The position numbers and the translations under genes are program-made. From positions 124,001-188,000 of the forward strand of contig NZ_JFZG01000006.1 of the NCBI RefSeq assembly GCF_000607165.1: a DNA stretch of 64,000 bases, in the 5' to 3' direction. The notes under the pieces are model-generated. The model was not told the origin of the DNA. It did not search any database and worked only from the letters and a program-made list of their open reading frames with translations. The stretch is from Ralstonia pickettii (lineage in GTDB: Bacteria > Pseudomonadota > Gammaproteobacteria > Burkholderiales > Burkholderiaceae). Positions 10,499 to 20,064 of this stretch are shown here, one piece after another (the first letter of the stretch is position 1; the number at the start of each line of letters is the position of its first letter).

Positions 10499-11347
10499 TC
10501 AGCGACAGTCGTCGGCTGCGCCGGTGGGCGGCGTGGCTGCTTCGGCGTGGCGGCCGAGCATGCGCTTGGCGATCCCGCGCAGGATGTTGACTTCTTCAGC
10601 CTCCAACTGCGTGCGGGCAAACAGACGTCGCAGGCGCGGCATCAGCTTTTTCGGCTGGGCGGGGTCGAGAAAGCCAATCTCAACAAGACCCTGCTCCAGA
10701 TGAGCGAACATTCCGTCGATCTGCTCGGCGGTGGCCGGCTCACCGACAAAGCCGACGCCTTCCATGCGGGTGTCCCCCGTGCCGGTGCCGGCCAGCAGCG
10801 CCATACGGACTTCGTACGCAATCAACTGCACCGCCTGCGACAAATTCAACGAGGCATACGCCGGGTTGGCAGGGATGTGCGTGACCACGTGGCAACGCTC
10901 CACCACCTCGTTGGGCAAACCAAATCGCTCGTTGCCGAAGACGAAAGCGACGGTGGTGTCCGGGGCGGCCAGCAATGCGGCCGCTTCTTCTGCAGCGGCA
11001 CGCGGGCCGATGCGACGCGGCCCGAATTCGCGCGGGCGGGCGGTGAGCGCAATGGTGAGCGAGGCACCGGCCAGCGCCTCGCCAACGTCGTCGACCACGC
11101 GGGCGGCGGCCAGCACATCGTCGGCGCCGCTTGCCATGGCAACGGCATCGGCGTGGCGTTGGGCGTCGGGCTCGCGCGGGCGCACGAGCAAGAAGCTGCC
11201 GGGCTCGCCGAACCCCATCGTCTTGAGCGCACGTGCCGTGGAGCCGACATTGCCGGGATGGCTGGTCTCGACCAGCACGAAACGGCACCGCGCGGCGCGC
11301 TGGCGCAGCGTTTCCGGGTCGGTAGGAGTTGTGTTCGACGTGCTCAT
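10499..11347 (-). CDS. trmJ: tRNA (cytidine/uridine-2'-O-)-methyltransferase, TrmH/SpoU family
   Basis: The 282-residue SPOUT-class enzyme probably methylates the 2'-OH of position 32 in several tRNAs using S-adenosylmethionine. Family motifs are FVLVETSHPGNVGSTARALK (motif 1 with the catalytic Arg), VAFVFGNERFGLPN (motif 2) and IPANPAYASLNLSQAVQLI (motif 3, trefoil knot SAM pocket). The C-terminal helical extension with LRRLFARTQLEAEEVNILRG is characteristic of TrmJ. I chose the ATG at 11345-11347 (MSTSNTTP) because the longer upstream reading adds proline-rich residues not seen in the family. It is divergent from suhB with 170 bases between the starts. Confidence 0.93.
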   Translation of the reverse strand: MSTSNTTPTDPETLRQRAARCRFVLVETSHPGNVGSTARALKTMGFGEPGSFLLVRPREPDAQRHADAVAMASGADDVLAAARVVDDVGEALAGASLTIALTARPREFGPRRIGPRAAAEEAAALLAAPDTTVAFVFGNERFGLPNEVVERCHVVTHIPANPAYASLNLSQAVQLIAYEVRMALLAGTGTGDTRMEGVGFVGEPATAEQIDGMFAHLEQGLVEIGFLDPAQPKKLMPRLRRLFARTQLEAEEVNILRGIAKRMLGRHAEAATPPTGAADDCR

Positions 11348-11517
11348 TGGCGCAATTCGCGGGGCGCCTGGGGCGGGGTTCATATACAATACGGCCACTC
11401 TTTTGACGGCGGGCAGGATCGCGAGATTGGCCCGCCGCTCGTTCTTCTACAATTCGTTGTGTTGTTTCGCCTGCGGCCGCTTCCGAAAAATCGGCGCGCC
11501 AGGCGCGGAGATCCCAC

Positions 11518-12330
11518 ATGCATCCGATGCTCAATATCGCCGTCCGGGCTGCTCGCAAGGCCGGCACCGTCATCAACCGCGCGTCCTTCGACGTCGATAG
11601 CCTGCGCACCGAGCGCAAACAACACAACGATTTCGTCACCGAAGTCGACCGCGCAGCTGAAGCGGCGATCATCGAAGTCATCAAGACTGCCTACCCCGAT
11701 CACGCGATTCTAGCGGAAGAGTCCGGCCAATCCTGGGCCGACGGCGAAACCGCCAGCGAAAACGTCTGGGTGATCGACCCGCTGGACGGCACCACCAACT
11801 TCATCCACGGCTTCCCGCAATATGGCGTGTCGATCGCGCTGATGCAGCGTGGCGTCGTCACCCAGGCCGTGGTGTACGACCCGACGCGCGACGAACTCTT
11901 CACCGCCTCCAAGGGCGCCGGCGCGTTCCTGAACAACCGCCGCATCCGCGTCACGCGTCGCGACAAGCTGGCCGACTGCCTGATCGGCACCGGTTTCCCC
12001 TACCGCGATCTGGAAGGCCTGTACGACTACACCCGCCTGTTTGCGACCATGACGGAAAACTGCGCCGGCCTGCGTCGCCCAGGCGCCGCCGCGCTTGACC
12101 TCGCCTACGTCGCCTGCGGCCGCCTCGATGGTTTCTTCGAGCAGGGCCTGAGCAAGTGGGACATGGCAGCCGGCTCGCTGCTCGTGACGGAATCGGGCGG
12201 TCTGGTGGGCAACTACACCGGCGAATCGGGCTACCTTGACCAGGGCGAAATCCTGGCCGGTAATCCGAAGGCCTTCGTGCAGATGATCAAGTTCACCTCG
12301 CCGTTCTCGCGGTCGAAGGCTGAGGCTTGA
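11518..12330 (+). CDS. suhB: Inositol-1-monophosphatase family protein SuhB
   Basis: The 270-residue protein belongs to the lithium-sensitive, Mg-dependent inositol monophosphatases. Metal-binding motifs are EEsG in ILAEESG (about residue 67), [14 protein letters not shown] (about 87-100) and [10 protein letters not shown] (about 220). In enterobacteria SuhB is also part of the rRNA antitermination complex; whether this copy does both is not visible. The start [16 protein letters not shown] is typical, and a GGAG lies eight bases before it. A strong terminator follows. Confidence 0.94.
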   Translation: MHPMLNIAVRAARKAGTVINRASFDVDSLRTERKQHNDFVTEVDRAAEAAIIEVIKTAYPDHAILAEESGQSWADGETASENVWVIDPLDGTTNFIHGFPQYGVSIALMQRGVVTQAVVYDPTRDELFTASKGAGAFLNNRRIRVTRRDKLADCLIGTGFPYRDLEGLYDYTRLFATMTENCAGLRRPGAAALDLAYVACGRLDGFFEQGLSKWDMAAGSLLVTESGGLVGNYTGESGYLDQGEILAGNPKAFVQMIKFTSPFSRSKAEA

Positions 12331-12355
12331 TCGCTGCTAACCAGTAGCTGCCAAT

Positions 12356-12385
12356 AAAAAAGCCCGCGCGAAGCGGGCTTTTTTT
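12356..12385. terminator. Bidirectional rho-independent terminator after suhB
   Basis: A 12-bp stem (AAAAAAGCCCGC with GCGGGCTTTTTT) closes a five-base loop, with flanking A- and T-runs. It lies between convergent suhB and the lipoprotein gene pair, so it can serve both. Confidence 0.94.
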
Positions 12386-12396
12386 CACCTTCCGGC

Positions 12397-12855
12397 TTAC
12401 TTCTTGGCGACCGGCGGCTGATTGGGCGCAAAGCTCAACGACGGAAGTTCGGCCTGTGCCTTTTCCGGTGTTTCAAGCTCCGGCACCACGCGACCGACAA
12501 TCAGACCCAGCGACGGCGACGTGCGCACGTACTTTGTCTCACCGGCGTCCAGCGCGAAGCTCAGCGTCTTCTCGGTCTCGGTGGCCGTTGACACGACATA
12601 CTTCCCAGCCGGTCGGTCAACGAAGAAGAAGCCGCCCGGTTTGGATTGACCGACCACTTCGTTGTTCAGCTTGATGTCCGGCTGCAGTGCCGCGCCCATC
12701 AGCGACGACGAGCGGAAGAAGTACACGCGTCCCTGATCCTGCTTGATCGTCGGAATCGACGAAGCCATCTCGGAATACTTCACGCCTGAGGCACAACCTG
12801 CCATCAGAACCGTGATACCGATGGCCGAAGCCAATGCGCGCAAAACTCCCTTCAT
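12397..12855 (-). CDS. DUF2846-type lipoprotein
   Basis: The 152-residue protein has a lipoprotein signal peptide, with MKGVLRAL, a hydrophobic segment and the lipobox LMAGC giving Cys20 as the lipidated residue. The mature part matches the DUF2846 pattern: GRVYFFRSSSLMGAALQPDIKL, then KPGGFFFVDRPAGKY, then KYVRTSPSLGLIVGRVVPEL. It is an envelope-associated beta-sandwich of unknown function. Its ATG overlaps the stop of the upstream lipoprotein gene (ATGA), so the two are probably made together. AGGAGAA lies a few bases upstream of the start. Confidence 0.85.
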   Translation of the reverse strand: MKGVLRALASAIGITVLMAGCASGVKYSEMASSIPTIKQDQGRVYFFRSSSLMGAALQPDIKLNNEVVGQSKPGGFFFVDRPAGKYVVSTATETEKTLSFALDAGETKYVRTSPSLGLIVGRVVPELETPEKAQAELPSLSFAPNQPPVAKK

Positions 12856-13247
12856 TGTGATTCTCCTGTTGTGATGGATACAGCCGTGGAAAGCGGGGAG
12901 AACGCCTGCTCACCGGGCAGGTAGAACCCGACCAGACGTTGACCGGCAATGACGAGATAGGCCTCATGAACTTGTCGGCCTTCAATCGTGAAGATCGTAC
13001 CGACTGGGCGGTAGACGGCACCTTGCGGCAGCGTACCGACCCGCTGCCAGTTTGAGCCGGCCGCAAGCATGCGTGTATAACCAGTCTCCAGGCGGATCTC
13101 TGTTGCCGATTTCAGTTGAATCCGCGACGGCCCGGTCCCGCTGTCGGTGGCCAGCGCGGCTGGCGCGGTAGATACCATCGGCGCGCAGGCGCCCAGGCAA
13201 GCCACGGCAATGCATGCCATAGCCCAATGCAGCATTGGCTTTCGCAC
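12852..13247 (-). CDS. Small lipoprotein of unknown function
   Basis: I do not recognise the family. I chose the GTG at 13245-13247 because GGAGGGA lies four bases upstream of it; this gives a 131-residue protein with an RKP n-region, a hydrophobic core and the lipobox LGAC (Cys near residue 19). The first ATG, four codons later, has no ribosome binding site at normal spacing. The mature protein contains TGYTRMLAAGSNWQRVGTLP and GRQVHEAYLVIAGQRLVGFY, suggesting a small beta-rich envelope domain. It is translationally coupled to the DUF2846 lipoprotein by a four-base overlap, which points to a shared role. Confidence 0.72.
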   Translation of the reverse strand: MRKPMLHWAMACIAVACLGACAPMVSTAPAALATDSGTGPSRIQLKSATEIRLETGYTRMLAAGSNWQRVGTLPQGAVYRPVGTIFTIEGRQVHEAYLVIAGQRLVGFYLPGEQAFSPLSTAVSITTGESQ

Positions 13248-13569
13248 AACTCCCTCCAGAATTTTCTTATCGGTACCGAGGCGGCACTCTGTGGGAAGCG
13301 ATCTTAATAAGATGACGCGAGACTGGCATCCCCTCGAATGAGGTTTTTCGTGGGGGTTGCAATGCACGTTACTAACAACCGATATAAGCAACACTTAGTC
13401 GGTATGTCAGAGCCGATGCCGTCGACCCTTTCACGCTGGGCGCAGGGCGCCACCGCGGTCACACCCGCAGCTCCCCAAGCCCAGAGACAAACCCTCGCCA
13501 CCCACACGGGTTTTGCGAGCCGCGCCCGTCATTCACAATGTGCTTCGCCTTCAACCGCCATCGCAAGCC
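13248..13569. other. Intergenic region between divergent lipoprotein and amidotransferase genes
   Basis: These 322 bases hold the leaders of two divergent genes. The half next to the lipoprotein gene is A+T-richer than its surroundings and includes TCTTATTAAGATC, which could hold a minus-strand -10 element, but no convincing -35 sits at the right distance. I see no coding frame with normal codon use, no tRNA and no strong terminator here. Confidence 0.5.
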
Positions 13570-14274
13570 ATGAAAACCGCCCTCGCCCTGCGCCACGTTC
13601 CGTTCGAGCATCTCGGCATCCTGCAGCCGCTGCTGGAAGCGCGCGGCTACACGGTGCGCACCGTGGACGTGGGCGTACAACCCGTGCCGGCCGACGACAT
13701 GGCCGCGGTCGATTTGCTGATCGTGCTGGGCGGGCCCATCGGCGCGTATGACGATGCAACGTATCCGTTCGTGGGCGATGAAGCCGCCGCCATCGCGCAG
13801 CGTCTGGCCGCTCGCAAGCCGTTGCTTGGTATCTGCCTGGGGGCGCAGTTGATGGCACGGGCGCTCGGTGCGGCGGTCAAGCCGATGGGCGTGAAGGAGA
13901 TCGGCTTTGCGCCCATCACGCTCACGGCCGAAGGCGCAGACTCGCCGCTTGCGCCGCTGGCCGACGGCACGCCGGTGCTGCACTGGCACGGCGACCGGTA
14001 CGACTTGCCGCCGGGCGCGCAACGGCTGGCATTCACGGCAGTCTGCGCAGAGCAAGCCTTCGCCATTGGCACCCACGCCCTGGGCTTGCAATTCCATCTG
14101 GAGGCAAATCTGGAGGAGCTGGAAGCGTGGTTGATCGGGCATGCGGCGGAGCTCGGTGCGGCAGGCATCGACCCACGCGCGCTGCGTGCGCAGGTGCCTG
14201 CGCTTGCGGGGCGCCTGTCGCAACGCGCACGCGAGGTCTTCAACGCCTGGCTGGATCGCGCGGAGGCTGCATGA
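13570..14274 (+). CDS. Class I glutamine amidotransferase-like protein
   Basis: The 234-residue protein has the class I (triad) glutaminase fold as a stand-alone domain. The nucleophile elbow is LLGICLGAQLM (Cys near residue 97) and the His/Glu pair is in LQFHLEANLEE (about residue 178). LGGPIGAYDD forms the oxyanion region. Relatives are annotated as GMP-synthase-like amidotransferases, and the amide acceptor is unknown. I chose the ATG at 13570 (MKTALALRHVPFEHLG), where family homology begins. Its TGA overlaps the next ATG by four bases, so it is coupled to the MOSC-domain gene. Confidence 0.85.
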   Translation: MKTALALRHVPFEHLGILQPLLEARGYTVRTVDVGVQPVPADDMAAVDLLIVLGGPIGAYDDATYPFVGDEAAAIAQRLAARKPLLGICLGAQLMARALGAAVKPMGVKEIGFAPITLTAEGADSPLAPLADGTPVLHWHGDRYDLPPGAQRLAFTAVCAEQAFAIGTHALGLQFHLEANLEELEAWLIGHAAELGAAGIDPRALRAQVPALAGRLSQRAREVFNAWLDRAEAA

Positions 14275-14975
14275 CGCTGCCCGGCCCCATCCGCATCGAC
14301 GCCCTCCTCACCGGGCGCGCAGTCGACTACACGCGCCCTGGCTCGCGCAGCGCCATCGATAAGCGCCCCGTGAGCGACGTAGTGAAGGTGGACATCAACG
14401 GCATTGTCGGTGATGAGCAAGGCGATCTGCGTGTGCACGGCGGCCCCGACAAGGCAATCCACCACTACCCGTTCGACCATTACGCGGCCTGGCAAACGGA
14501 CATTGGCGCGCAGCCCGTGCTCGCACAGCCCGGCGCTTTCGGCGAGAACCTGAGCACGACGGGCATCATCGAAACCGACATCTGCGTGGGTGACCGCCTG
14601 CGTGCAGGCAGCGTGGTGCTGGAAGTGTCGCAACTGCGTCAGCCGTGCTGGAAGCTCAACGACCGCTTCAACGCGCGTGACATGGCGCGCCGCGTGCAAA
14701 ACACAGGGCGCACAGGTTGGTACTACCGGGTGTTGGAAGGCGGCACACTGCGCGCGGGCGATGCGCTGGAATGGCTCGAGCGCCCATGGCCACAATGGCC
14801 GCTGGCGCGTGTGCTCGACGTGCTTTACCGCAACATGCTCGATCATGCGGCGCTGGCCGACATGCTGACGCTGCCGCTCACGCCGTCATGGCGCAAGCTG
14901 GTGGAGGGCCGCCTCGCACGCGGCGAGGTGGAAAGCTGGGCCAAACGCATCGATGGCCCAGCGCTCGATGCCTGA
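14271..14975 (+). CDS. yiiM: MOSC-domain protein, YiiM family
   Basis: The 234-residue protein closely follows the YiiM pattern: HGGPDKAIHHYPFDHYAAW, then GAFGENLSTTGI, CVGDRLRAGSVVLEVSQLRQ, and PCWKLNDRF, whose cysteine is the conserved MOSC cysteine. A C-terminal helical extension (about 180-234) is also as in YiiM. In E. coli YiiM is a molybdenum-cofactor enzyme linked to detoxification of N-hydroxylated base analogues; here that role is inferred from family only. It begins within the stop of the amidotransferase gene and ends 12 bases before the convergent chemoreceptor gene. Confidence 0.88.
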   Translation: MTLPGPIRIDALLTGRAVDYTRPGSRSAIDKRPVSDVVKVDINGIVGDEQGDLRVHGGPDKAIHHYPFDHYAAWQTDIGAQPVLAQPGAFGENLSTTGIIETDICVGDRLRAGSVVLEVSQLRQPCWKLNDRFNARDMARRVQNTGRTGWYYRVLEGGTLRAGDALEWLERPWPQWPLARVLDVLYRNMLDHAALADMLTLPLTPSWRKLVEGRLARGEVESWAKRIDGPALDA

Positions 14976-14987
14976 ATTCTCAACCGA

Positions 14988-16805
14988 TCAGAACGTTTCC
15001 CAGTCGGCGTCGGAGCCGCCACCGGCCACGGCCAGAGGTTGCTTGCGGGCGGCAGCGGGCGCAGAAACGGCGGCGGCGGGTGCGACCGGCGCAGACGCCG
15101 CCGGCTGAGCAGCGATCTTCGGTTCACGCTTGCGCAGAGCCGCGCGCACGGGCTTGGCCGCGCCGACCGGCTTTGTCACGCCCTTGGCCGCAGGCTTGGC
15201 AGCCTTCTCAGGTTTCCGCTCGGCCATCACGGCGGTCTCTGCCCCATCCAGCCGGAACTGCGACACCACCTGCGTGAGGTTCTGCGCCTGCTCTTCCAGC
15301 GACTGCGCGGCGGCGGCCGCCTGTTCGACCAGCGCAGCGTTCTGCTGCGTCACCTGCTCCATTTCCGTCACGGCTTGGCCGATCTGCAGGATGCCCTGCG
15401 TCTGCTCGACCGATGCGGAAGCGATGTCTTCAACGATATTGGCGACGCGGCGTACGGCTTCCACGGTCTCGGTGATGGTCTCGCCGGCCTGCGCAACCTG
15501 CGTGTGGCCCGCTTGCACGCGCGATACCGAATCGTCGATCAGCGTCTTGATTTCCTTGGCCGCGGCAGCACTGCGCTGAGCCAGCGCGCGCACTTCGCCA
15601 GCCACCACGGCAAAGCCGCGACCCTGCTCGCCGGCGCGAGCGGCCTCCACGGCAGCGTTGAGCGCCAGGATGTTGGTCTGGAACGCAATGCCATCAATCA
15701 CGCCGATGATGTCGGCCATCTTGCGCGAGCCCGCGCTGATGTCATCCATGGTGGCCACCACGCCGCGCACCACGTCGCCGCCGCGCGAAGCCAGGTCTGC
15801 TGCGTTTGACGCCAGCGCGCTGGCCTGACGGGCGTTCTCGGAGTTGTTGGTCACGGTGGAGGTCATCTGCTCCATGCTCGCGGCAGTCTTCTCCAGCGAG
15901 GCCGACTGCTGCTCGGTACGCGTGGACAGATCGAGGTTGCCGCTGGCGATTTCGTGCGCGCCGGTGTTGACCGAATCCGAGCTGTTGCGCACCTGGCGCA
16001 CGGTGTTCACCAGGCTCTCGCGCATGCGGCCCACGGCGGCCAGCAGCCGGCCGAGTTCATTGCGACCACCCGTTTTGACATGGACGGCCAGATCGCCTTC
16101 TGCCACACGGCTCAGCACGGTCACGGCTTCGTTGAGCGGCGTGATCACGAAAGCCTTGAGCCCGTAGAACACTGCCACGATCAATGCGAGCGCCATGGCA
16201 ATACCGAGCGCCACAAACTTGAGGATCGTTTCATAGCGCGCGCGGCCATTGTCGGCCTCGTCCTTGGCCAGCTTCTTGACGAGCTGCTGGAAATTCTCGA
16301 TCTGCACCGACCACGCCGCACCGGTATCGGTCACGTCCTTGTAGTTGATCGGGGCATAGGCTGCGGCATCACCGGCGCGCAAGGCCGCGAGAGCGCGCTG
16401 CACGGCTTCGATGTGCGTCTGTGCGGCCTGGACGATCGCCTGGTGCAGCGAATCGTCAACACCTTCGATAGGCGGCGCATTCTTGAATGACTCCACCTGT
16501 GCGATGGACTTCTTCAGGCCTTTCTCGGAGCTGGCAAGCGCTGCCGTCTTGGCCGCCTCATCCATGTTCTCGCGCAGCACGCTGTACAGGCGCGACATGC
16601 CGGTGCGCGCACGCTGCATGTCCTTGTACGCGTCATTCAACAGCATGCTGCGGTCGGAAATCTCGTGCACGCGCTCGGTGGCAGCGTTGGTGGTGCGCAA
16701 GGCCAGCACACCCACCGCCGCCCCGACCACGATCATCAGTGCAAAGGTGATCAGAATCGCCAGCAGGCCAGCGCGTACGCTGGTGTTCTTCAAAATGCGG
16801 TCCAT
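14988..16805 (-). CDS. Methyl-accepting chemotaxis protein (Tar-type ligand domain)
   Basis: The 605-residue inner-membrane receptor has TM1 at about residues 12-34, a periplasmic four-helix-bundle sensor (about 35-190), TM2 at about 192-212, and a HAMP domain (about 213-270). A long cytoplasmic signalling coiled coil follows, with its hairpin tip in [18 protein letters not shown] and [21 protein letters not shown] Lys/Ala/Pro-rich linker (about 530-595) leads to the terminal DWETF, a pentapeptide that tethers CheR/CheB for adaptation. The ligand is unknown. I chose the ATG at 16805 (MDRILKNTS). The next receptor gene lies 74 bases upstream on the same strand; no other che genes are near. Confidence 0.94.
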   Translation of the reverse strand: MDRILKNTSVRAGLLAILITFALMIVVGAAVGVLALRTTNAATERVHEISDRSMLLNDAYKDMQRARTGMSRLYSVLRENMDEAAKTAALASSEKGLKKSIAQVESFKNAPPIEGVDDSLHQAIVQAAQTHIEAVQRALAALRAGDAAAYAPINYKDVTDTGAAWSVQIENFQQLVKKLAKDEADNGRARYETILKFVALGIAMALALIVAVFYGLKAFVITPLNEAVTVLSRVAEGDLAVHVKTGGRNELGRLLAAVGRMRESLVNTVRQVRNSSDSVNTGAHEIASGNLDLSTRTEQQSASLEKTAASMEQMTSTVTNNSENARQASALASNAADLASRGGDVVRGVVATMDDISAGSRKMADIIGVIDGIAFQTNILALNAAVEAARAGEQGRGFAVVAGEVRALAQRSAAAAKEIKTLIDDSVSRVQAGHTQVAQAGETITETVEAVRRVANIVEDIASASVEQTQGILQIGQAVTEMEQVTQQNAALVEQAAAAAQSLEEQAQNLTQVVSQFRLDGAETAVMAERKPEKAAKPAAKGVTKPVGAAKPVRAALRKREPKIAAQPAASAPVAPAAAVSAPAAARKQPLAVAGGGSDADWETF

Positions 16806-16879
16806 CTTGTCTCCGGAATCCGGGCAGGCAAGCACGCGATTGCGTGCGTCAAATCAACGAGGTGAAAGTCAATCGCGGA

Positions 16880-18736
16880 TCAGAACGTTTCCCAGTCCGA
16901 ATCGTCTCCGGCGGCCACCAGCGGCTTCGCTTTGGTCAGGCTTGCCGGTATGACTGCCGGTGCGGGCGCACTCTTCTCGGCTCGGGCGACCGGCTTGGCC
17001 GCCGCCTTGCGCAGCACAGGCGGCTTGCGCGAGGTCAGCCTGGGCTTGGCGGCATCGGTGCTCGGCTTGGCGGCATCGCGGCGCGGTGCTTCGCCCTTGG
17101 GTGCTACCGGCGCTGCAATTGCGACCGGCTTGACCGGCGCAACAACCGGCTCAACCTTGGCCACCATGGTCGGAGCGCGCAGCGCGTGCGCATCGAGGCG
17201 GAATTGCGCCACCACCTGCGTCAGGCTCACCGCCTGCTCTTCGAGCGATTGCGCGGCCGCGGCGGCTTCCTCGACCAGCGCGGCGTTCTGCTGCGTGGCG
17301 TCGTCAAGCTGCGTGACGGCGTGGCTCACTTCTTCAATACCCGAGCGCTGTTCCTGGCTCGCGGACGAAATCTCGCCAACGATGTCAGTCACGCGCTTCA
17401 CGCTCGCAACAATCTCGCGCATGGTCGTGCCGGCCTCTTCCACCAGCGCGCTGCCCGCATCCACGTTGACGACGGAATCGTCGATGAGCGCCTTGATCTC
17501 CTTGGCGGCAGCGGCACTGCGCTGCGCAAGGCTGCGCACTTCACCGGCCACCACGGCAAAGCCGCGGCCCTGCTCGCCGGCGCGGGCGGCTTCCACCGCG
17601 GCATTCAGCGCGAGGATGTTGGTCTGGAAAGCGATGCCATCGATCACGCCGATGATGTCGACGATCTTGCGCGACGATGCGTTGATCGAGCCCATGGTTT
17701 CCACCACGCGCGTCACCACATCGCCGCCGCGCACGGCCACATCCGAAGCGGACGCGGCCAGTTGGTTGGCCTGCTGGGCGTTGTCGGCGTTCTGCTGCAC
17801 GGTCGACATCAACTGCTCCATGGCCGAAGCCGTTTCTTCCAGCGAGCTGGCCTGCTGTTCGGTGCGCGACGACAGATCGAGGTTGCCGCTGGCGATCTCG
17901 CGCGTGGCGGTGCCGATGGTTTCCGAGGCGCCCTTGATGCGGCCGATGGTCTGCACCAGCGCGCCGCGCATGCGGCTCATCGCGTAGAGCAGGCTGTGGT
18001 TGTCATCGGCACGGGTGGCGATCTCGACCGTCAGGTCGCCACCGGCGATGCGGGTGGCTACATCGGCTGCATAGGCAGGGTCGCCGCCAAGCGTGCGCTG
18101 CAGGCTGCGGTTCGCGACGCCGCCCAGCAGCAACAGCAAACCACCCACCAGCACCAGCAGGCCGCCAGTCTGGTACAGCGAAGTCATAAACGCGGCGTTG
18201 ATGTCATCCATGTAGACGCCGGTCGAGAAGACCCAGTCCCAGGGCTCGTAGCGCATCGCGAAAGCCGTCTTGGGCACCGGCTCCGTGCCACCGACTTTCG
18301 GCCACACATAGCTGGTAAATCCGCCCTTCGGGTCTTTGGCAGCGTTGGTCAAGCCCACGTAGACGGCATTGCCCTGCGCATCCTTGAAGCCGGATTGATC
18401 CTTGCCGATGAACTCAGGCTTGATCGGGTGCATAACCACCACGTTGTTGGAGCTGGTGATGGTGAAGTAACCGTCCTTGTCGTAGCGCAGCGCCTTGAAG
18501 CGGTCGAGCGCCTCCTTCTGCGCGGCGTCTTTGCTCAACGTGCCGTTCTTGGTCAGATCGTCGTACTGCTTGACCAGGTTCATGGCCATGGTCGTCACGC
18601 TGACGAGGTTGTTCTTGCGCTCCTCCACGCGGATCTCGCGCGCCTGATACGCGTTGAATACCGAGATCAAGGTCAGCGCGACGAGGCTGATGACCAGCGG
18701 CAGCCAAAGCTTTTGGCGAAAGCTGAGCTTGCTCAT
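16880..18736 (-). CDS. Methyl-accepting chemotaxis protein (single Cache ligand domain)
   Basis: The 618-residue receptor has TM1 at about residues 11-31, a periplasmic sCache_2-type domain (about 35-180) with [18 protein letters not shown] and [14 protein letters not shown], and TM2 at about 190-210. HAMP and a signalling domain follow, nearly identical in its tip ([18 protein letters not shown]) to the neighbouring receptor. A Pro/Ala/Lys-rich linker precedes the C-terminal DWETF CheR-binding peptide. sCache domains usually bind small carboxylic acids or amino acids; the ligand here cannot be read from sequence. Start MSKLSFRQK at 18736 was preferred over a frame extending 12 residues upstream. 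Confidence 0.94.
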   Translation of the reverse strand: MSKLSFRQKLWLPLVISLVALTLISVFNAYQAREIRVEERKNNLVSVTTMAMNLVKQYDDLTKNGTLSKDAAQKEALDRFKALRYDKDGYFTITSSNNVVVMHPIKPEFIGKDQSGFKDAQGNAVYVGLTNAAKDPKGGFTSYVWPKVGGTEPVPKTAFAMRYEPWDWVFSTGVYMDDINAAFMTSLYQTGGLLVLVGGLLLLLGGVANRSLQRTLGGDPAYAADVATRIAGGDLTVEIATRADDNHSLLYAMSRMRGALVQTIGRIKGASETIGTATREIASGNLDLSSRTEQQASSLEETASAMEQLMSTVQQNADNAQQANQLAASASDVAVRGGDVVTRVVETMGSINASSRKIVDIIGVIDGIAFQTNILALNAAVEAARAGEQGRGFAVVAGEVRSLAQRSAAAAKEIKALIDDSVVNVDAGSALVEEAGTTMREIVASVKRVTDIVGEISSASQEQRSGIEEVSHAVTQLDDATQQNAALVEEAAAAAQSLEEQAVSLTQVVAQFRLDAHALRAPTMVAKVEPVVAPVKPVAIAAPVAPKGEAPRRDAAKPSTDAAKPRLTSRKPPVLRKAAAKPVARAEKSAPAPAVIPASLTKAKPLVAAGDDSDWETF

Positions 18737-18975
18737 TCCAGAGTCTCCGGATGTGGAACCGCCAAGCGCCATTTGCGCAAACGCGTTCCCACTATGGTTT
18801 TAGGGGTCCGGATGGTCTATCGGCAGGCAGACCGCCAATCTTGAGGGGAGCGCCCCCACCCGAGCGGCGACGGCGCTGCATTTACGCCCTAGCAGAGCGG
18901 CCGCCGCCGGCAGCGATCTTTGCAAATGGCGCCACATTAGGCAGAATTCTCTTGATTTGGAATTGACAATCGACA

Positions 18976-19869
18976 ATGAAAACCACGCTCGAAGAACTGC
19001 TCGCCTTTCGCACCGTGGTCGATACGGGCTCCGTCACGGCGGCCGCCGAGCAGCTCGGGCAGACCGTGTCGGGCGTGAGCCGCGCGCTGCGCCGCCTGGA
19101 AGAGAAGCTGGACACCACCCTGCTCTCGCGCACCACGCGGCGGCTGGCCCTCACGGACGAAGGCGCGACATTTCTGGCGCAGGCACGCAGCATCCTCGCC
19201 GCCGTCGACGAAGCGGAGGAGCAGATCGCCCTGCGCCGCCAACAGCCCGCCGGACGCCTGCGCATCAACGCTGCCATGCCGTTCATGCTGCATGTGGTGG
19301 CGCCGCTGGTGCCGGACTTCCGCGCGCAGTATCCGCAGATTGACCTGGAGCTGAACACCAACGACCTGATCATTGATCTGCTGGAAGAAGACACCGACGT
19401 GGCGATCCGCATCGGCACGCTGCGCGATTCCACCCTGCGCGCGCGCCTGCTCGGCACGCGGCGACTGCGCGTGCTGGCGAGCCCCGCTTATCTGAAAGCG
19501 CACGGCCGGCCCCGCAACGTGGACGACCTGCAGAAACACGCCCTGCTCGGTTTCGTGCAGCCGGAATCGCTGAACCTGTGGCCCCTGCGCGGCACGCACG
19601 GCGACCGACTGCGTGTCGAACCCACGCTCAAGGCCTCAAGCGGCGAAACCTTGCGCCAACTCGCACTGCAAGGCACGGGCATCGTCTGCCTGGCCGATTT
19701 CATGACCGCTGAAGACCGGCGCACCGGCGATCTCGTGCAAGTGCTTCCGGACGACACGGTGGAGGTGCTGCAGCCAATTCACGCGGTGTACTACCGCAAC
19801 ACGCAGTTGGCTTCGCGGATTGCGTGCTTTCTCGACTTTCTGGAAGCCCGTTTGATCGAGACCTTATGA
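18976..19869 (+). CDS. LysR-family transcriptional regulator
   Basis: The 297-residue regulator has the N-terminal winged helix-turn-helix (about 5-62; SVTAAAEQLGQTVSGVSRAL is the recognition region) and a periplasmic-binding-protein-like effector domain (about 90-295). The latter contains INAAMPFMLHVVAPLVPDF and DVAIRIGTLRDSTLRARLLG, typical of the CrgA/DmlR-like subgroup. It starts 239 bases from the divergent chemoreceptor gene, which could be a target, but LysR regulators usually control a divergent metabolic gene and none is present. Its normal codon use contrasts with the A+T-rich island that begins just after it. Confidence 0.92.
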   Translation: MKTTLEELLAFRTVVDTGSVTAAAEQLGQTVSGVSRALRRLEEKLDTTLLSRTTRRLALTDEGATFLAQARSILAAVDEAEEQIALRRQQPAGRLRINAAMPFMLHVVAPLVPDFRAQYPQIDLELNTNDLIIDLLEEDTDVAIRIGTLRDSTLRARLLGTRRLRVLASPAYLKAHGRPRNVDDLQKHALLGFVQPESLNLWPLRGTHGDRLRVEPTLKASSGETLRQLALQGTGIVCLADFMTAEDRRTGDLVQVLPDDTVEVLQPIHAVYYRNTQLASRIACFLDFLEARLIETL

Positions 19870-19997
19870 GGTTGCGTACGTTGGTATGCCACAATTTAGC
19901 GCTTGACCGCAGTGCAATGTTACGTTTGCAGCACCCATTGCCGGAGGGCGTTACTTCCCTCATCTAGATTCGCGTGAGCGCTCAGCCGCCCCCACAG

Positions 19998-20028
19998 GAC
20001 ACAATGGGCAAAACCATTGAAATATACT
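19998..20028 (+). promoter_or_regulatory. Possible promoter of the polysaccharide island
   Basis: TATACT at 20023-20028 is a good -10 about 37 bases before the wzz-like ATG. The best -35 is poor (GACACA, 19-base spacing), so the call rests on the -10 and on position ahead of a four-gene co-directional block. Confidence 0.35.
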
Positions 20029-20064
20029 GCGCGCCTAAACTTGGAACCCACAACTCAAACCAGT

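Noticed and set aside
16844-18844. 666-codon open frame on the plus strand
   Set aside because: Antisense shadow of the Cache-type chemoreceptor.
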